DNA from: Trichopria drosophilae
Lineage: Eukaryota > Arthropoda > Insecta > Hymenoptera > Diapriidae
Direction: 5' to 3'
NCBI GenBank assembly: GCA_030407085.1
Contig: CM059584.1
Span: forward strand, 90,657,501 to 90,721,500
DNA length: 64,000 nucleotides
Part shown: positions 24,421 through 36,267 of the stretch, in pieces
Numbering within the stretch: the first letter of the stretch is position 1
Layout of the letters: each line of letters starts with the position of its first letter
The notes under the pieces: model-generated
What the model was told of the DNA's origin: nothing
Seen by the model: the letters and a program-made list of their open reading frames with translations, nothing else
Database searches by the model: none
Translations under genes and position numbers: made by a program

Positions 24421-24699
24421 ATGAATAATGGAACTCTGCAGTGCGTGTATGATTTCCCAACTGACATTACCTGTACTCCGGATTTCGTTTCTCGCAAGCA
24501 AAATGTGTCGGGCGAAATATAAGTAGCGCCGTCTCGGCCAGCTCGATCTTCCCGATTTTTGAGTGCAAATTACGTTTTATTCTGTCTTAGAAATCACGTT
24601 TGAGTGGCGGGCTATCGGAATAGTAAATAGGAACTTTTCCGTTCTTTCTTTATGTTCATCGCATAATTCTCCACCTTCTTATTAGTATTATTAATTCTA

Positions 24700-24726
24700 T
24701 TTTATACCTTTATATATATATATAAA
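24700..24726 (+). promoter_or_regulatory. Possible TATA region of the piggyBac transposase
   Basis: A TTTATATATATATATAAAAA tract ends about 30 bp before the ATG at 24756. A TATA function is plausible, but AT content makes this weak. Confidence 0.3.
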
Positions 24727-24755
24727 AAGACGAACTTGTAATACATTTTTCAAGT

Positions 24756-26399
24756 ATGGTTGAAATCGCTGAAATTCCTAGTGATTGTGAATCTATTGAT
24801 GGGTTATGTGATTCTGACGTTGAAGATTATTCAGAAAATGAATTGGATGATGAAATTGATTCCGATTCAGCATGTTTTGATGAAAATAATTCTACAGATT
24901 CTGCAGATATTGATAAGTGGACTAAGAATGGAAAAACCAGAGGTGATTTTCCATTCGCTGAACCATTAGGTCCAAATATTCCAGAAAATGCAACCACACC
25001 TTTGGATATATTTTTATGTTTATTTCCCAATGATCTATTAGATTTAATTGTTGAGCAAACGAATCTATATGTACGGCAAACAAAAAGTAAATGTAAACCG
25101 ATAACCAAAGATGAACTATTAATATTTTTTGCTATTAATATTTTGATGGGTGTTAAAAAATATCCCTCTTATCGTCATTGTTGGTCAACAGATCCGAAAT
25201 TGAATGATTCGTACGTAAGTAAACTGATAACGGTAAATCGATTCGGTTTCTTCCTGAGCAATTTACACTTGTCCGACAACAGTCAGGAACCAAAGAAAGG
25301 CGCTAATAACTACGACAAACTATACAAGATTAGACCGTTATTAGATAAACTAACGGCAACTTATAAAAGCTGCTGGAACCCGAGTGAAAATCAATCTGTT
25401 GACGAGTCTATGATCAAATTCAAAGGCCGTAGTAGTATGAAGCAGTACATGCTAAACAAGCCCATAAAACGTGGATATAAACTTTGGGTGCGCGCAGACT
25501 CATCACGATACACATGCGAGTTTCAGATGTATACGGGTAAAGCTGAAGGTGCTGAAAAACTATTAGGTGCACGTGTTGTAAAAGATTTGACACGTAACTT
25601 AGTGGGGAAAAATCATCATGTATTCTTTGACAATTACTTCACTGGTCTTGATTTGATGAAAGATTTAAAAAAAGATAATATTTTCGCTTGTGGAACAGTT
25701 CGTAGTAACAGAAAAGGTTTACCGAAAAGTGAGCTTCCTGACAAAAAAATGGATCGTGGGCAATATGAATACCGTACTTGTGGTAGTGGAATTACTTGGA
25801 TCAAATGGATGGACAAAAAAGCTGTTTTCTTTCTATCTAACTATCATGATCCTTGCGAAGTTACTGAAACAAAAAGGACACAAAAAGATGGTTCAGCTAA
25901 AAGTATAAATTGCCCAGTTATGTGCTCGGATTATCATAAAAATATGGGTTATGTTGATAGATCCGACCACCTTGTATCCTCTTATAAAATTGATAGAAAG
26001 TCAAAGAAATGGTGGCACCGCATATTCTGGCATTTTATAGATTTAACTATAATAAATGCTTTCATTATTCACAAACAAATAAATGTGGAACATACTATGG
26101 AATCATTAGACTTCAGGTTACATTTGATTGATCAATTAGCTGCTGCTCGTTTTCCGACAAAAAAAGGTAGGAAATGCAAAGAACAATATGTTGCTAAAAT
26201 ATCCAGAAAGCCTCAAGTACCTACTGAAAAAAGGCGCACTCAGTCTGCTCACATGCCCTTAGTTTCAAATACTCTCAGACGTTGCGCTCTGTGCAGTTCG
26301 AAATCTGAACCTCGAAGAACTACATTTTATTGCAGTGCTTGCAATGTGCCGCTCTGCATAAAGGGGAATAAAAATTGTTTTTTCAGTTATCACGCTTAA
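24756..26399 (+). CDS. piggyBac transposase, intact
   Basis: This 547-residue protein would cut and paste the element at TTAA sites. It has an acidic N-terminus (Asp/Glu-rich, residues 1-52), then a DDE_Tnp_1_7-type core. From motif comparison with the Trichoplusia piggyBac, the catalytic aspartates are Asp248 (WVRADSS), Asp292 (VFFDNYFTG) and Asp401 (MGYVDRSDH). The core also holds SVDESMIKFKGR (about 214-225) and KWWHRIFWHFIDL (418-430). The C-terminal Cys-rich domain has Cys510, 513, 526, 529, 534 and 541, fitting the cross-brace zinc finger that binds the subterminal DNA. No stop or frameshift interrupts it and length fits the family (about 550-600 aa). The first ATG follows an AT-rich leader, and AATAAA lies about 25 bp after the stop. 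Domestication is unlikely because the element's ends are intact. Confidence 0.95.
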   Translation: MVEIAEIPSDCESIDGLCDSDVEDYSENELDDEIDSDSACFDENNSTDSADIDKWTKNGKTRGDFPFAEPLGPNIPENATTPLDIFLCLFPNDLLDLIVEQTNLYVRQTKSKCKPITKDELLIFFAINILMGVKKYPSYRHCWSTDPKLNDSYVSKLITVNRFGFFLSNLHLSDNSQEPKKGANNYDKLYKIRPLLDKLTATYKSCWNPSENQSVDESMIKFKGRSSMKQYMLNKPIKRGYKLWVRADSSRYTCEFQMYTGKAEGAEKLLGARVVKDLTRNLVGKNHHVFFDNYFTGLDLMKDLKKDNIFACGTVRSNRKGLPKSELPDKKMDRGQYEYRTCGSGITWIKWMDKKAVFFLSNYHDPCEVTETKRTQKDGSAKSINCPVMCSDYHKNMGYVDRSDHLVSSYKIDRKSKKWWHRIFWHFIDLTIINAFIIHKQINVEHTMESLDFRLHLIDQLAAARFPTKKGRKCKEQYVAKISRKPQVPTEKRRTQSAHMPLVSNTLRRCALCSSKSEPRRTTFYCSACNVPLCIKGNKNCFFSYHA

Positions 26400-26639
26400 T
26401 TTTTTAGAATAAGTTAGAAAAAAAACAATAAAATGAAAAAAGCCAACAAAATGAAACAAAAGCAAAAAAAAAAAAATAAAGTTCAAAAAACCAAAAAAAT
26501 GAAAAAAAAAAACAATAAAATGAAAAAAAAAAAAAATATGGAGACAATAACCGCCACGTCCTCGTTCGTGTCTCTGGAGTCAACTGAGCGCGGTTCGTAG
26601 TACAAAATCCAGTAATATTCTAATTTTTAAGCGCCATAT

Positions 26640-27075
26640 GAATCTACCATTTTGAGTTCTGATTCGTAATCCGCGATCCCAAAAACCTCGTAGATCCCAG
26701 TTTCATCTCGATCAGGTGATTTTTTACATTTTTGTCGGCCATATTGAACGCGCCATTTTGAATTTTCAAAATCTGAGTTCAAATTCGTAATCAGCGACAC
26801 CAAAAACCCCCTAGAGCCTAGTTTCATCTCGATCAGGTGATTTTTAAATTTTTTGTCGGCCATATTGAATCCGACATTTTGAATTTTCAAAATCTGATTT
26901 CAGATTCGTAATCAGCGACCTCAAAAACCCCCGAGTACCCAGTTTCATCTCAATTACGTAATTTTTTTAATTTTTTGTCGGCCATATTGAATCCGCCATT
27001 TTGAATTTTCGAAATCTGAGTTCAGATTCGTAATCAGCGACCTCAAAAACCCCCGAGTACCCCGTTTCATCTCGG
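26640..27075 (-). repeat. About 3.5 inverted subterminal units, right side of piggyBac
   Basis: Units in reverse orientation recur every ~120 bp (TCGGCCATATTGAA near 26735, 26857 and 26977). They mirror the left array. They are separated from the right TIR by about 245 bp of A/T-rich DNA. Confidence 0.88.
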
Positions 27076-27324
27076 TCCAATGGCACATTTGCCAGCGACT
27101 GCATTTTTTCTATAAAAATGACGATTTTAATTGTTTATTTGTTTATAAATCATAATATTGAATAAATATTGACTTACATGCAATGTTAAGCACTTCCTCA
27201 ACTGCCACTTACATTGGATTTAAAAAAAGACCGGGCGCAAATGCATTATTTTGTCTTTCAAAACTCAAATTTTCAACTGGGTTCAGGTGGCTAGTATAGT
27301 AGCCACCATGCCGGAAAGGGTTAA

Positions 27325-27571
27325 AACGGCACTAATATCGAAAAAAAAAACAGGCAGACGCTGCGTAAATTCGCTTAAAAAATAATTAATACGTCGAAAT
27401 TGCATATTCTATTCAATCGAGCGTATACCTTGTACTGTTATGAAAATCGTAAAACTATTTTTATCCCGGCGATGCACTCGTAACTTTTGTAAAACAGCAC
27501 TAATAAATTTAATAACATAAAGCGACGCGCATGCGTCCCGTCAACCCATTAGAAGTTAAACATGCCGCCCA
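27325..27571 (-). repeat. Probable 3' LTR start of a BEL/Pao element
   Basis: On the minus strand a GGGCGGCA purine tract (about 27571-27578) is followed by TGTTTAACTTC. This is where an LTR should begin after the polyprotein. The piggyBac element interrupts it at TTAA and the sequence appears to continue at 23647. The call depends on position rather than on a second complete LTR. Confidence 0.4.
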
Positions 27572-27592
27572 ACATTGAATGGACCCAGTCAG

Positions 27593-30500
27593 TCATTTTG
27601 GACGGGAGTCCACAATATAAAATGAAAATAACATATTATCAGTTACTTGAATACAATGTAATAAAAAACATATTGACAATCGGGACTCTTGAATGCTTCT
27701 CAAGGTTGGATCAGTCACAGTAGTTAAAGGCCGGCCAATTAAAAAATGAGCACGAGTGAGAGGAGTTAAGAGAGTGTAAAATTCTTTAGGAATAAGACTC
27801 GCATTCGCAGCTACGCGCTTTATATGAAATTTTGTGGACTTTACCCCAGCCTCCCACAATCCGCCGAAATGGTGTGAGTAACCTGGGATAAATTTCCATA
27901 TAATGCCCAATTCTTGAACAGCTTCGTTTAAGTGTTTGTGTTCTTGCCTAAAAAAATTGCCTAGCTCGCCTAACTCACGATTCGCTCCGATAAAATTCGA
28001 ACCATTGTCAGATCTGATAACCGAAGGCCTTCCTTTTCGGCTTGAGAATCTACGTAACGCTACAATGAAGGCCTAGTCAAATCTGACACTGCCTCTAAAT
28101 GAACAGCCTTTGTTGAACAACAGACAAAGAGACAAATATAATATTTAATCGTTTTAGCCCCTCTTCCTTTTCGATGTCTCAGCAGGAACGGGCCTGCAAA
28201 ACCAAAACTTGTCGAACAAGATGGTGGTGCAGGAGAGATGCGATCCTGGGGAAGTTGACCCACTATGTTCTTAATGTTTCCGTAGAGTTTCTAAAACAGG
28301 TTACACAATCATGTATTATTCGCCTTGCGAGATCGCGCCCACGTAAAATCCAGTATTGTTCCCGTGTATGAGCGAGAAATTGCGAGGACCCGGCATGTAG
28401 TAACGTTATATGATCCCCGCGCATTATAAGTTTAGCCAGTTTTTATTTACCACATAGTATAATAGGAAATTTTTTATCGAACGAAAATAAACTATTAGCC
28501 AATCGGCCACCCACTCTTAGTAAGCCTGGCTATCAATGCAGGGGTTTAAAGATTTTAATTTGTCTTCAATTAACGATCGTTCGTTAGTGATTTAATTCAT
28601 TGTAAATTAAAATCTCGCCCTTGCTCATATTTGATAATATAGGACAATATGTTTTCTCTTTGATCGCGAGCAATTGTACCTACGTAATTTTCAGGATCGC
28701 GTTTTAATCGTTTTATAAAACGTTTGATATACACGAGAACTCTAATTATTTTATCTAAATCAGAAAATTTCTCGGTCAAACACTTTGCTATGTCATTTGA
28801 TGTGGTTGAAAGGTTTACATGTAAATTCGATGATGCACACGAAGCAGATATTTGATTTAAAGTGGAGAGATTTAATTGTGGCCTATGTATTGAGTCCTAT
28901 AAAAGAAATGGAGAACCGTACCACCAAATATCCTGCTCTTTGATATCATTCGGATTTATACCACGACTAAGGCAATCAGCCGGATTTTCCTTGTCGGGAC
29001 ATGTCGCCATAATTCCGCTGTCGCGAAATCCTGAATCTGAGCAACCCGATTTGCTACGAATACCGGTAAGGTTGCAGGCTGCAATTTCAGCCAGGATAAA
29101 ACTACGGTCGAATCGGACCAGTAAAAAATCTCTTTCAACCCTTTACACAATCACCGCTTTCTGCAATTAATCAATTTCACGAGTAATAGGACAGCACACA
29201 ATTCTAGTCATGGAATTGCTTGCTCCTTTAAAGACGAAACCTTTGATTTAGAACAAAGCAGCTATACTTGAACTTAGCCTGATTCATCCATGGATCTAAA
29301 ATACACACATGTGCCTTAAGCGCGTTTAGATGCGTCCGCGAACCCGTGTAATTGATAATTAATCTTTTCGTATATTAATACCCGACAAGGTATGCTTAAT
29401 GTATTCAAATGCGCTAGTTGATTTCTGAAGGTCTCCCATTGTGAATAAATTTCTGAAGGAACCGAATCATCCCATCCAACCTTTTGCAACCATATTATTA
29501 CTGGACCAAGCAGACCGAGGGGATCAAAAATTTATGCTTCGTCTGACAGTATTTGCCGCTTTGTATACTTCGAATTCATTGATTATTTAATATTATAACT
29601 TAATTTGCCAGAAGTAGCGCTCCAAATCAAACCCAATGTTTTTGTTGCTCTTTCAGTTACAAAATCTAATTGAACAAAGTTAGGTGAGATATGAGTCGAG
29701 TCTTTCAGACTAATCGGCTCATTTGATAGCCATTTTCGAACGAAAATTGACCACGACTTAATATTGAGTTATCTTCCTTGGCAATACGCGCAGCTTCTTC
29801 CGCAGAGTCCGCTCCAGTAAGGAGATCGTCAACGTAAAAATCGACCCGAATTATTTTTGGCACGTGCGGATTCTCTGCATCGCATTCATACTCGCTAGCT
29901 GAAATATGGCCGTGCCATATGTGACCATATTTAAGTCGAACGATTTTATTGGATCTTCCGGCTTTGTTCGTCACAAGATACGTTGAAGGGGGCGCTGATT
30001 GGGTTCGATGAGTACCTGACGAAACATTTTTTTCGATGTCACCGAGCTACGATGAATCCTAAGAAAATGATCATCAAATTCTTTTTCTTTTTTTGTAAAA
30101 CGGCGACAGTGAGGAATTTCTTCCATCTCCCAACGTTTTTAAAGAATATTTTCTGGGCCCGAACGTACCGTCAGATAGTCTAGCTTTTTATGCCTTAAGT
30201 TCCCCTTGATCTAAACTAAATTGCCCTATGCATAAACGACTCCAAAACAATTCTCCACCTATAAGAAGGTCAACTTGACCTGGGACGTGAAAGTGGGGAT
30301 CAGCCAATTTTATTCCATGGGGAATCGATAGGTTATCTTTCCCGCATCAATCCCGTAATGTCACGAATTATCAAACACTTCAACCGGAAGGAATATCCGC
30401 TAGTTTTGCTAATTGCGTCTACTGCGCTTTGATATTTAGTCACGCAATCATTTTTGTTTAAAGTAAAAATATCTATGTCGACCCTTGTTTTCTTGGCACA

Positions 30501-31800
30501 AAGTAAGTCGCAAAGTCTTTCGGTAATGAAACTTCGCTGGGCACATGAGTCTAAAAGAACTCTGACGTTATTATTAAAATTTGAATTTGATTTTATTCGA
30601 ACTACTGCGGTTGCTAAAACTACGTTCGATGCATCAATTAGATTGCTAGTATGCATTGCAACTGATTGACTTACACCAGGTAAAGGCGATGCATTTTCAA
30701 AGTGTACTAGTGTATTATGTTTCCCATTGCGTTTTTTGCAACTGTATGTGCTGATGCAGTTTGTCGCAAAATGACCGCGTCGTAAACAATTAATGCGAGT
30801 CTATATTCCATTAATTTTTCTGAGCTTTGACGAGGAGTAAGTTTTAGAAAGTTTTCACAATTAAATATTGCATGACTTTGTTTACAATGCGGGCAATTTA
30901 TGGACATTTTATTTATCGTTACAAATGATTTAATTTTTGGTTTATTATGCATTTGCAATCTACTTGGTACATTAGTTTGAAGTGATTTATTATTTAATTC
31001 CGAATTTTGACGAAATTCTGCGCGAGTTGTTAAAAATTGAATCAGATCGTTGAATTGGGGATTTTCCAATTTCGATTTTTTTTCTCCCAAGATCTCTGTG
31101 TCGATTCTTCAAACTTTGTTGAATTAAGATAAATGAGAAGCGTGTCCCATTTATCTGTTGGTTATCGTAATGATTTCAATGAACGAAGATGTTTTCATAA
31201 CGTATCTACAATTGATTGTATTTCGGTAGAGCATTCTCGCTCCATGACTCGCATCTCAAAAAGCGATTTCACATGATTGTGTGTCAGTAATTTGGTGTTA
31301 TTGAACGCTCGCATAAGGATTTCCACGCTATATCGTGATTTATTGCCGAGAATTCTAAAAGTTTTATTATATGCCCCGCGAATTAAAGATTCGAAAGTAT
31401 CGCGAAATCCTAACCATTTTGCGATTTCGCCGTTAAATTTCGGCAATCTAACAGAATTTGCATTTATTTGTGCGTTTGACTGTTGTTCAAACTGTTCATT
31501 TGTATTTACGATTTCTAAAGTATGTTCAACGTTTCCCGAACTATGTGAATTTATTAGCGAACCGCGAGTAAATAACATATTAACTGTGCCAATAATGGAA
31601 TAATATTCCTTCTCAAATTCCTCGCGATATGTCTACGCTGTTTTCAATTCATCATCATTAGCAGCTAATTCTTCAATTTGAGTTTGTATTTCTTCGAATT
31701 TATTATATGCTTCGCGTATACGACTTAGACGTTCTTTCAACTCATTATTTATTTCTCCGCTACGCACTTGTAAATTGATATTATGACCTCGCCCTTATAG
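27593..31800 (-). pseudogene. Decayed BEL/Pao LTR retrotransposon, gag-pol remains
   Basis: Minus-strand fragments in order: gag with a VRLPKFNGEIAKWLGFRDTF block (about 31450) and a CPHCKQSHAIFNC knuckle (about 30900); protease-like VLLDSCAQRSFI (about 30560); RT with YVDDLLTGADSAEEA (about 29830); RNase H with FYWSDSTVVLSWL (about 29120); integrase with CLFVCCSTKAVHLEAVSDL (about 28110) and HHFGGLWEAGVKS (about 27860). This order and these motifs are characteristic of BEL/Pao. Stops and frameshifts are spread throughout, so no polyprotein can be made. The 5' LTR was not recognised. No envelope frame was seen. Confidence 0.85.
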
Positions 31801-31859
31801 GACGAGGCAGATCTCTATTTTTAGCGCGAACTACAAAAAGGGGGACGGGGGCGCGGGTT

Positions 31860-33360
31860 CAAATCTCGCGACGGCGGAACTTCTTAAAGAAATGACCGGG
31901 AACAAACACCGAAAAAACTAACACTCGCGAGGGGTCTAGGGGGGTATTAATAAAATAAAGTTGACTTACGGGTGATGCTCTGGTGCGACGGCTTCCGGTG
32001 GGGTCGCGTACTGGTCCGGCACCTGAGGTCCGGGTTGGCACCTGTCCTCGGGATGTGGGTGGTGGCGTCCACACTCACTGATACTGGGATTACTCGGGTT
32101 CAATCCTCTTCTTCCTGGATTGGCACTGCTATCTTCTCCTATGGTTGTCGGGTTTACTAAGGTTAGCGCGAAGGAGCGTATTCTCTTCTCGAGAGCCTCA
32201 CGGATACTGACTATCTTCTTCCTTTCTTCTTCAGCGGTGCGCCGTCGGGCTGGCGCGTGCGCGCTCGAGCGATCGGCGTGAGAGAGGGGTTCGTCCGGGG
32301 GTCCTAGTTGGGGGACGTACTCGTCGGGGCGATGACGAGCACCGTCCTCGGGGTCTTCATGGTGGGAGGGGACGACACGGAGCGCTGACAAGTGCTTCGT
32401 GCATCCCCGTATCCTCTCGGGCTAGCTGTCGCTGTTCGGAGAGAGAGAACGATAGGGAGGGATGGAGAGAGGTCGGCGGACTTCGTAGCGGGGTTACGCC
32501 CGGCCCCAATAGATGGCGCGAGGTTCGGGAAGCGCGTCGATCTGTGACGGGTTTCGTCACAAACCCCCGGGCCTGACTCCAGTACCCCTTGGGTACTGTA
32601 TGTCATATGTCGACGTTCGGGTTCTGGGGGGGTAGGGAGGTTTCTTTAGTATTCGGGCCAACTGAATCGCAACGGGGCGACGGCGAGGAAGACTCAACTC
32701 GCCTTGGACTTCCACGTATTAAGTCCCGAATTGGCGACTTATTGCGACGAGTCCTGAAGTATTTAGGTCGGTGCCATTCGCGACGGACCACTAAAACAAA
32801 CCGTGGGAGCGAATTAGCAAAATTTTTAGATTGCGTGACGTCTCTCTAAGGACGAATTCCCCAATTACTACACGGTTTAGCACTTGACTTTACTCATTAC
32901 TTTATTGCACTCCGGCATGTGCATAGCCGAGGGTAACAATAATTCGCGAAGGACAACATCATCATAAGGGACAGCAGGCCACGCACACGACACCGGCACG
33001 TCCCTGATACCGGGATGGGGAGGAGGAGGCTACTCTACCCGCTACCGGGCCGGGTGTCTCCGGCGATTGGGGCTAACGGCCCCCTTCGTCGCGAGACCTC
33101 CTTCCCCCCAGTAATCGCCGGTAACAGTTATGCGCCGGGTGACCTCGCTGGCCACAATTCCAGCAGCCGCGCTCGGCGGGGGTGACCCGTAACGGTCCCG
33201 GACCGGCCCTGGCCAGGGTACGTCCCCCGAGAGCCGCTACAGGAACCACAATCACAACTGTTGTGACAGTCGTCACAATATTATTTAAATATTTTTGAAA
33301 TATTGCACTTTTCATGCGAATCGAATCGAATCCCTATTCCTATTCAACTTTACACCTTGT
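31860..33360 (-). pseudogene. GC-rich retroelement remnant with a CCHC zinc knuckle
   Basis: Base composition is markedly higher in G+C than the neighbourhood. A minus-strand frame at 33315-33073 contains CWNCGQRGHPAHNC, a canonical gag CCHC knuckle preceded by an Ala/Gly/Pro-rich stretch. A second frame at 32391-31966 is Pro/His-rich with a short coiled-coil-like EEERKKIVSIREALEKR. Between them a minus-strand AATAAAG (about 32905) and a TTGGGGAATTCGTCC motif (about 32850) look like LTR-end and primer-binding-site features. The order knuckle, LTR-like, second frame implies rearranged or tandem copies. Family is not determined. Confidence 0.45.
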
Positions 33361-33517
33361 TGTGACATATTATAATTTTGATTCCTCTTTTTTAATAATA
33401 ATATTTTTAATCGTAAAATGAAGCTAAAATAATTGTCCAACAATAATGTATATTTTTTAAACAATTAATTTTGTAAAAATGGAAGGTGAAATTATTAAAT
33501 CTGGAGAAGGAATTAAA

Positions 33518-34000
33518 GGGCATAGGGGGTTAACTATACAAAAAATGCCCCCACAGCTCTGTCACCCGAACTGGGTCCATATATTGCTACCCCGATGACT
33601 ACAAATTTCTGAAAGTATGAACTCAAAATTCGCTTTTTCGAAAAAGTTATGGAGGGGGAAAGAAAAATAAAAAAACTAATTTTTCTCGAAAACTACTGGA
33701 TCGATTTTAATGAACTTGAAATATGTTAGAAACGTAGGTAAGACAATTTGAGAGAAACAATATGAATTTTTTTTTTTTTTTTAATAAGTAAAAAACTGGT
33801 TTGAAATTTTCAAAATTTTTTTTTTGGCATAATTTTTGATGTGACCACCTTCATCTTTTTTCTTGAGGTACCTTACAATGTCCCCTTTCATATATATTTT
33901 TTTAAAATTTTTAAAAAATATAGTTTTTGAATAAAAAATCGTAAACCATGGTCGTCCTGCTTGACTTGCGCATTCGCACACGCGCTCGCGCGCACGCATG
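33518..34000. repeat. Left long terminal inverted repeat of the Spy-like element
   Basis: Near-identical in reverse to about 38710-39202, including the blocks TGCCCCCACAGCTCTGTCAC, GTATGAACTCAAAATTCG and CCATGGTCGTCCTGC. Poly-T length and a CG/CA-rich stretch at the inner edge differ. Confidence 0.9.
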
Positions 34001-34004
34001 GTAC

Positions 34005-34384
34005 ACAATTTAAAACTACCACCCGGAAATCTGAGAATGAATGCTGTTTAGAAAAAAAAAGTTTAAATAGAAAAGTTTTTGGATTCCGAGGGGGACATCC
34101 AATAGTGACCTTGACGTTGACCTTTAAGGTCATTTCAGTATGAAGCCTCTTTTTAATGAGACCCCTTATTTTTTCACTCCGGAAATGGAAAAAGCGGAAT
34201 TTACGTCCCAATACGATCTTGTCTTAGGACCCAGGTCCCATGGTGGGGTTCTATAATTCTTTTTCTTTATGTCCGTTAGTTTGGACCTCCCCGTCGGCCA
34301 GCATTCAGCATAGTTGAACCTGATCTGATATAGCCCGAGCCGATCGTTAGCCGTAACACCCCCACCACGTGAAGGTGGACAAAT
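34005..34384. other. Spacer between left TIR and minisatellite
   Basis: No gene is visible. The sequence becomes GC-richer toward the repeat (GGACCTCCCCGTCGGCCAGC at about 34275). Confidence 0.4.
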
Positions 34385-35991
34385 GAGGGCACCCAGCCAA
34401 TTAAGGCAAGATAGACGAGTCACCCACCAGTTAAGGCATGATAGACGAGTCACCCAGCCAGTTAAGGCAAGATAGACGAGTTACCCAGCCATTTAAGGCA
34501 AGATGGAGGAATCACCCAGCCAGTTAAGGCAAGATGGAGGAATCACCCAACCAGTTAAGGCAAGATGGAGGAATCACCCAGCCAGTTAAGGCAAGATGGA
34601 GGAGCCACCCAGCCATTTAAGGCAAGATGGAGGAGTCACCCAGCCAGTTAAGGCAAGCTAGAGGAGTCACCCAGCCATTTAAGGCAAGATGGAGGAGTCA
34701 CCCAGCCAGTTAAGGCAAGATGGAGGATTCACCCAGCCAGTTAAGGCAAGATGGAGGAGTCACCCAGCCAGTTAAGGCAAGCTAAAGGAGTCACCCAGGC
34801 ATTTAAGGCAAGATGGAGGAGTCACCCAGCCAGTTAAGGCAAGATGGAGGAATCACCCAGCCAGTTAAGGCAAGATGGAGGAATCACCCAGCCGGTTAAG
34901 GCAAGATGGAGGAGTCACCCAGCCATTTAAGGCAAGATGGAGGAGTCACCCAGCCATTTAAGGCAAGATGGAGAAGTCACCCAGCCATTTAAGGCAAGAT
35001 GGAGGAGTCACCCAGCCAGTTAAGGCAAGATGGAGGAATCACCCAGCCAGTTAAGGCAAGATGGAGGAATCACCCAGCCAGTTAAGGCAAGATGGAGGAA
35101 TCACCCAGCCAGTTAAGGCAAGATGGAGGAGTCACCCAGCCATTTAAGGCAAGATGAAGGAGTCACCCAGCCAGTTAAGGCATGCTAGAGGAGTCACCCA
35201 GCCATTTAAGGCAAGATGGAGGAGTCACCCAGCCAGTTAAGGCAAGATGGAGGAATCACCCAGCCAGTTAAGGCAAGATGGAGGAATCACCCAGCCAGTT
35301 AAGGCAAGATGGAGGAGTCACCCAGCCAGTTAAGGCAAGATGAAGGAGTCACCCAGCCAGTTAAGGCAAGCTAGAGGAGTCACCCAGCCATTTAAGGCAA
35401 GATGGAGGAGTCACCCAGCCAGTTAAGGCAAGATGGAGGAATCACCCATCCATTTAAGGCAAGATGGAGGAGTCACCCAGCCAGTTAAGGCAAGCTAGAG
35501 GAGTCACCCAGGCAGTTAAGGCAAGATGGAGGAGTCACCCAGCCAGTTAAGGCAAGATGGAGGAATCACCCAGCCAGTTAAGGCAAGATGGAGGAATCAC
35601 CCAGCCGGTTAAGGCAAGATGGAGGAGTCACCCAGCCATTTAAGGCAAGATGGAGGAGTCACCCAGCCATTTAAGGCAAGATGGAGAAGTCACCCAGCCA
35701 TTTAAGGCAAGATGGAGGAGTCACCCAGCCAGTTAAGGCAAGATGGAGGAATCACCCAGCCAGTTAAGGCAAGATGGAGGAATCACCCAGCCAGTTAAGG
35801 CAAGATGGAGGAATCACCCAGCCAGTTAAGGCAAGATGGAGGAGTCACCCAGCCATTTAAGGCAAGATGAAGGAGTCACCCAGCCAGTTAAGGCATGCTA
35901 GAGGAGTCACCCAGCCATTTAAGGCAAGATGGAGGAGTCACCCAGCCAGTTAAGGCAGATGGAGTTGTTACCCATACAATTAAAGCAAGAT
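34385..35991. repeat. 31-bp minisatellite, about 52 units, with 713-bp higher-order period
   Basis: The unit is GAGTCACCCAGCCAGTTAAG plus GCAAGATGGAG. Variants (GTTAAGG/ATTTAAGG, GAGTC/GAATC, GATGGAG/GCTAGAG) alternate. Rare variants recur exactly 713 bp (23 units) apart: GCCGGTT at 34891 and 35604, GAGAAGT at 34971 and 35684, CATGCTAGAG at 35181 and 35894. A 23-unit block has therefore been duplicated. The edge units are diverged. There are no spacers, so it is not CRISPR-like. Confidence 0.95.
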
Positions 35992-36267
35992 ATATTATCT
36001 TGCCTCTCACTCACTGATGCTACAATTGTTCAGTCTTCATCGCTATCAGATTCGATTACTGGTACAATTTTAGTTGTGGTGAATATGTCAGTTAATATCT
36101 CAGCTGGTTTGAAAATTCTTGATAAATAACGCGAATGTGATAAATAATATATAACAGCCGCAATGTGGGAACAACAGCCAACAGTACTATTTCCATTGGC
36201 ACGTTCACATGTGTATTCTGTAATTCCAGAATGTCCAATAGTGTCAGGTTCGTATTTAATAAAACAC

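Larger units (their letters stand above)
23652..27320 (+). mobile_element. Complete piggyBac-family transposon
   Basis: Flanking TTAA sits at 23648-23651 and 27321-27324. The two ends share a perfect 12-bp inverted repeat, CCCTTTCCGGCA. Inside lie arrays of a roughly 120-bp unit, then the single-ORF transposase (24756-26399), then inverted copies of the unit (26640-27075). Length is 3669 bp. Intact TIRs, an undamaged target duplication and an unbroken transposase frame suggest a recent, possibly mobile copy. It lies in what appears to be a BEL/Pao LTR. Confidence 0.93.

Noticed and set aside
31845..31880. B-box-like GGTTCAAATCTCG, possible tRNA/SINE
   Set aside because: No A box or tRNA fold upstream.
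34385..35991. CRISPR-like array
   Set aside because: Units are contiguous with no unique spacers and the setting is a eukaryotic transposon. It is a minisatellite.
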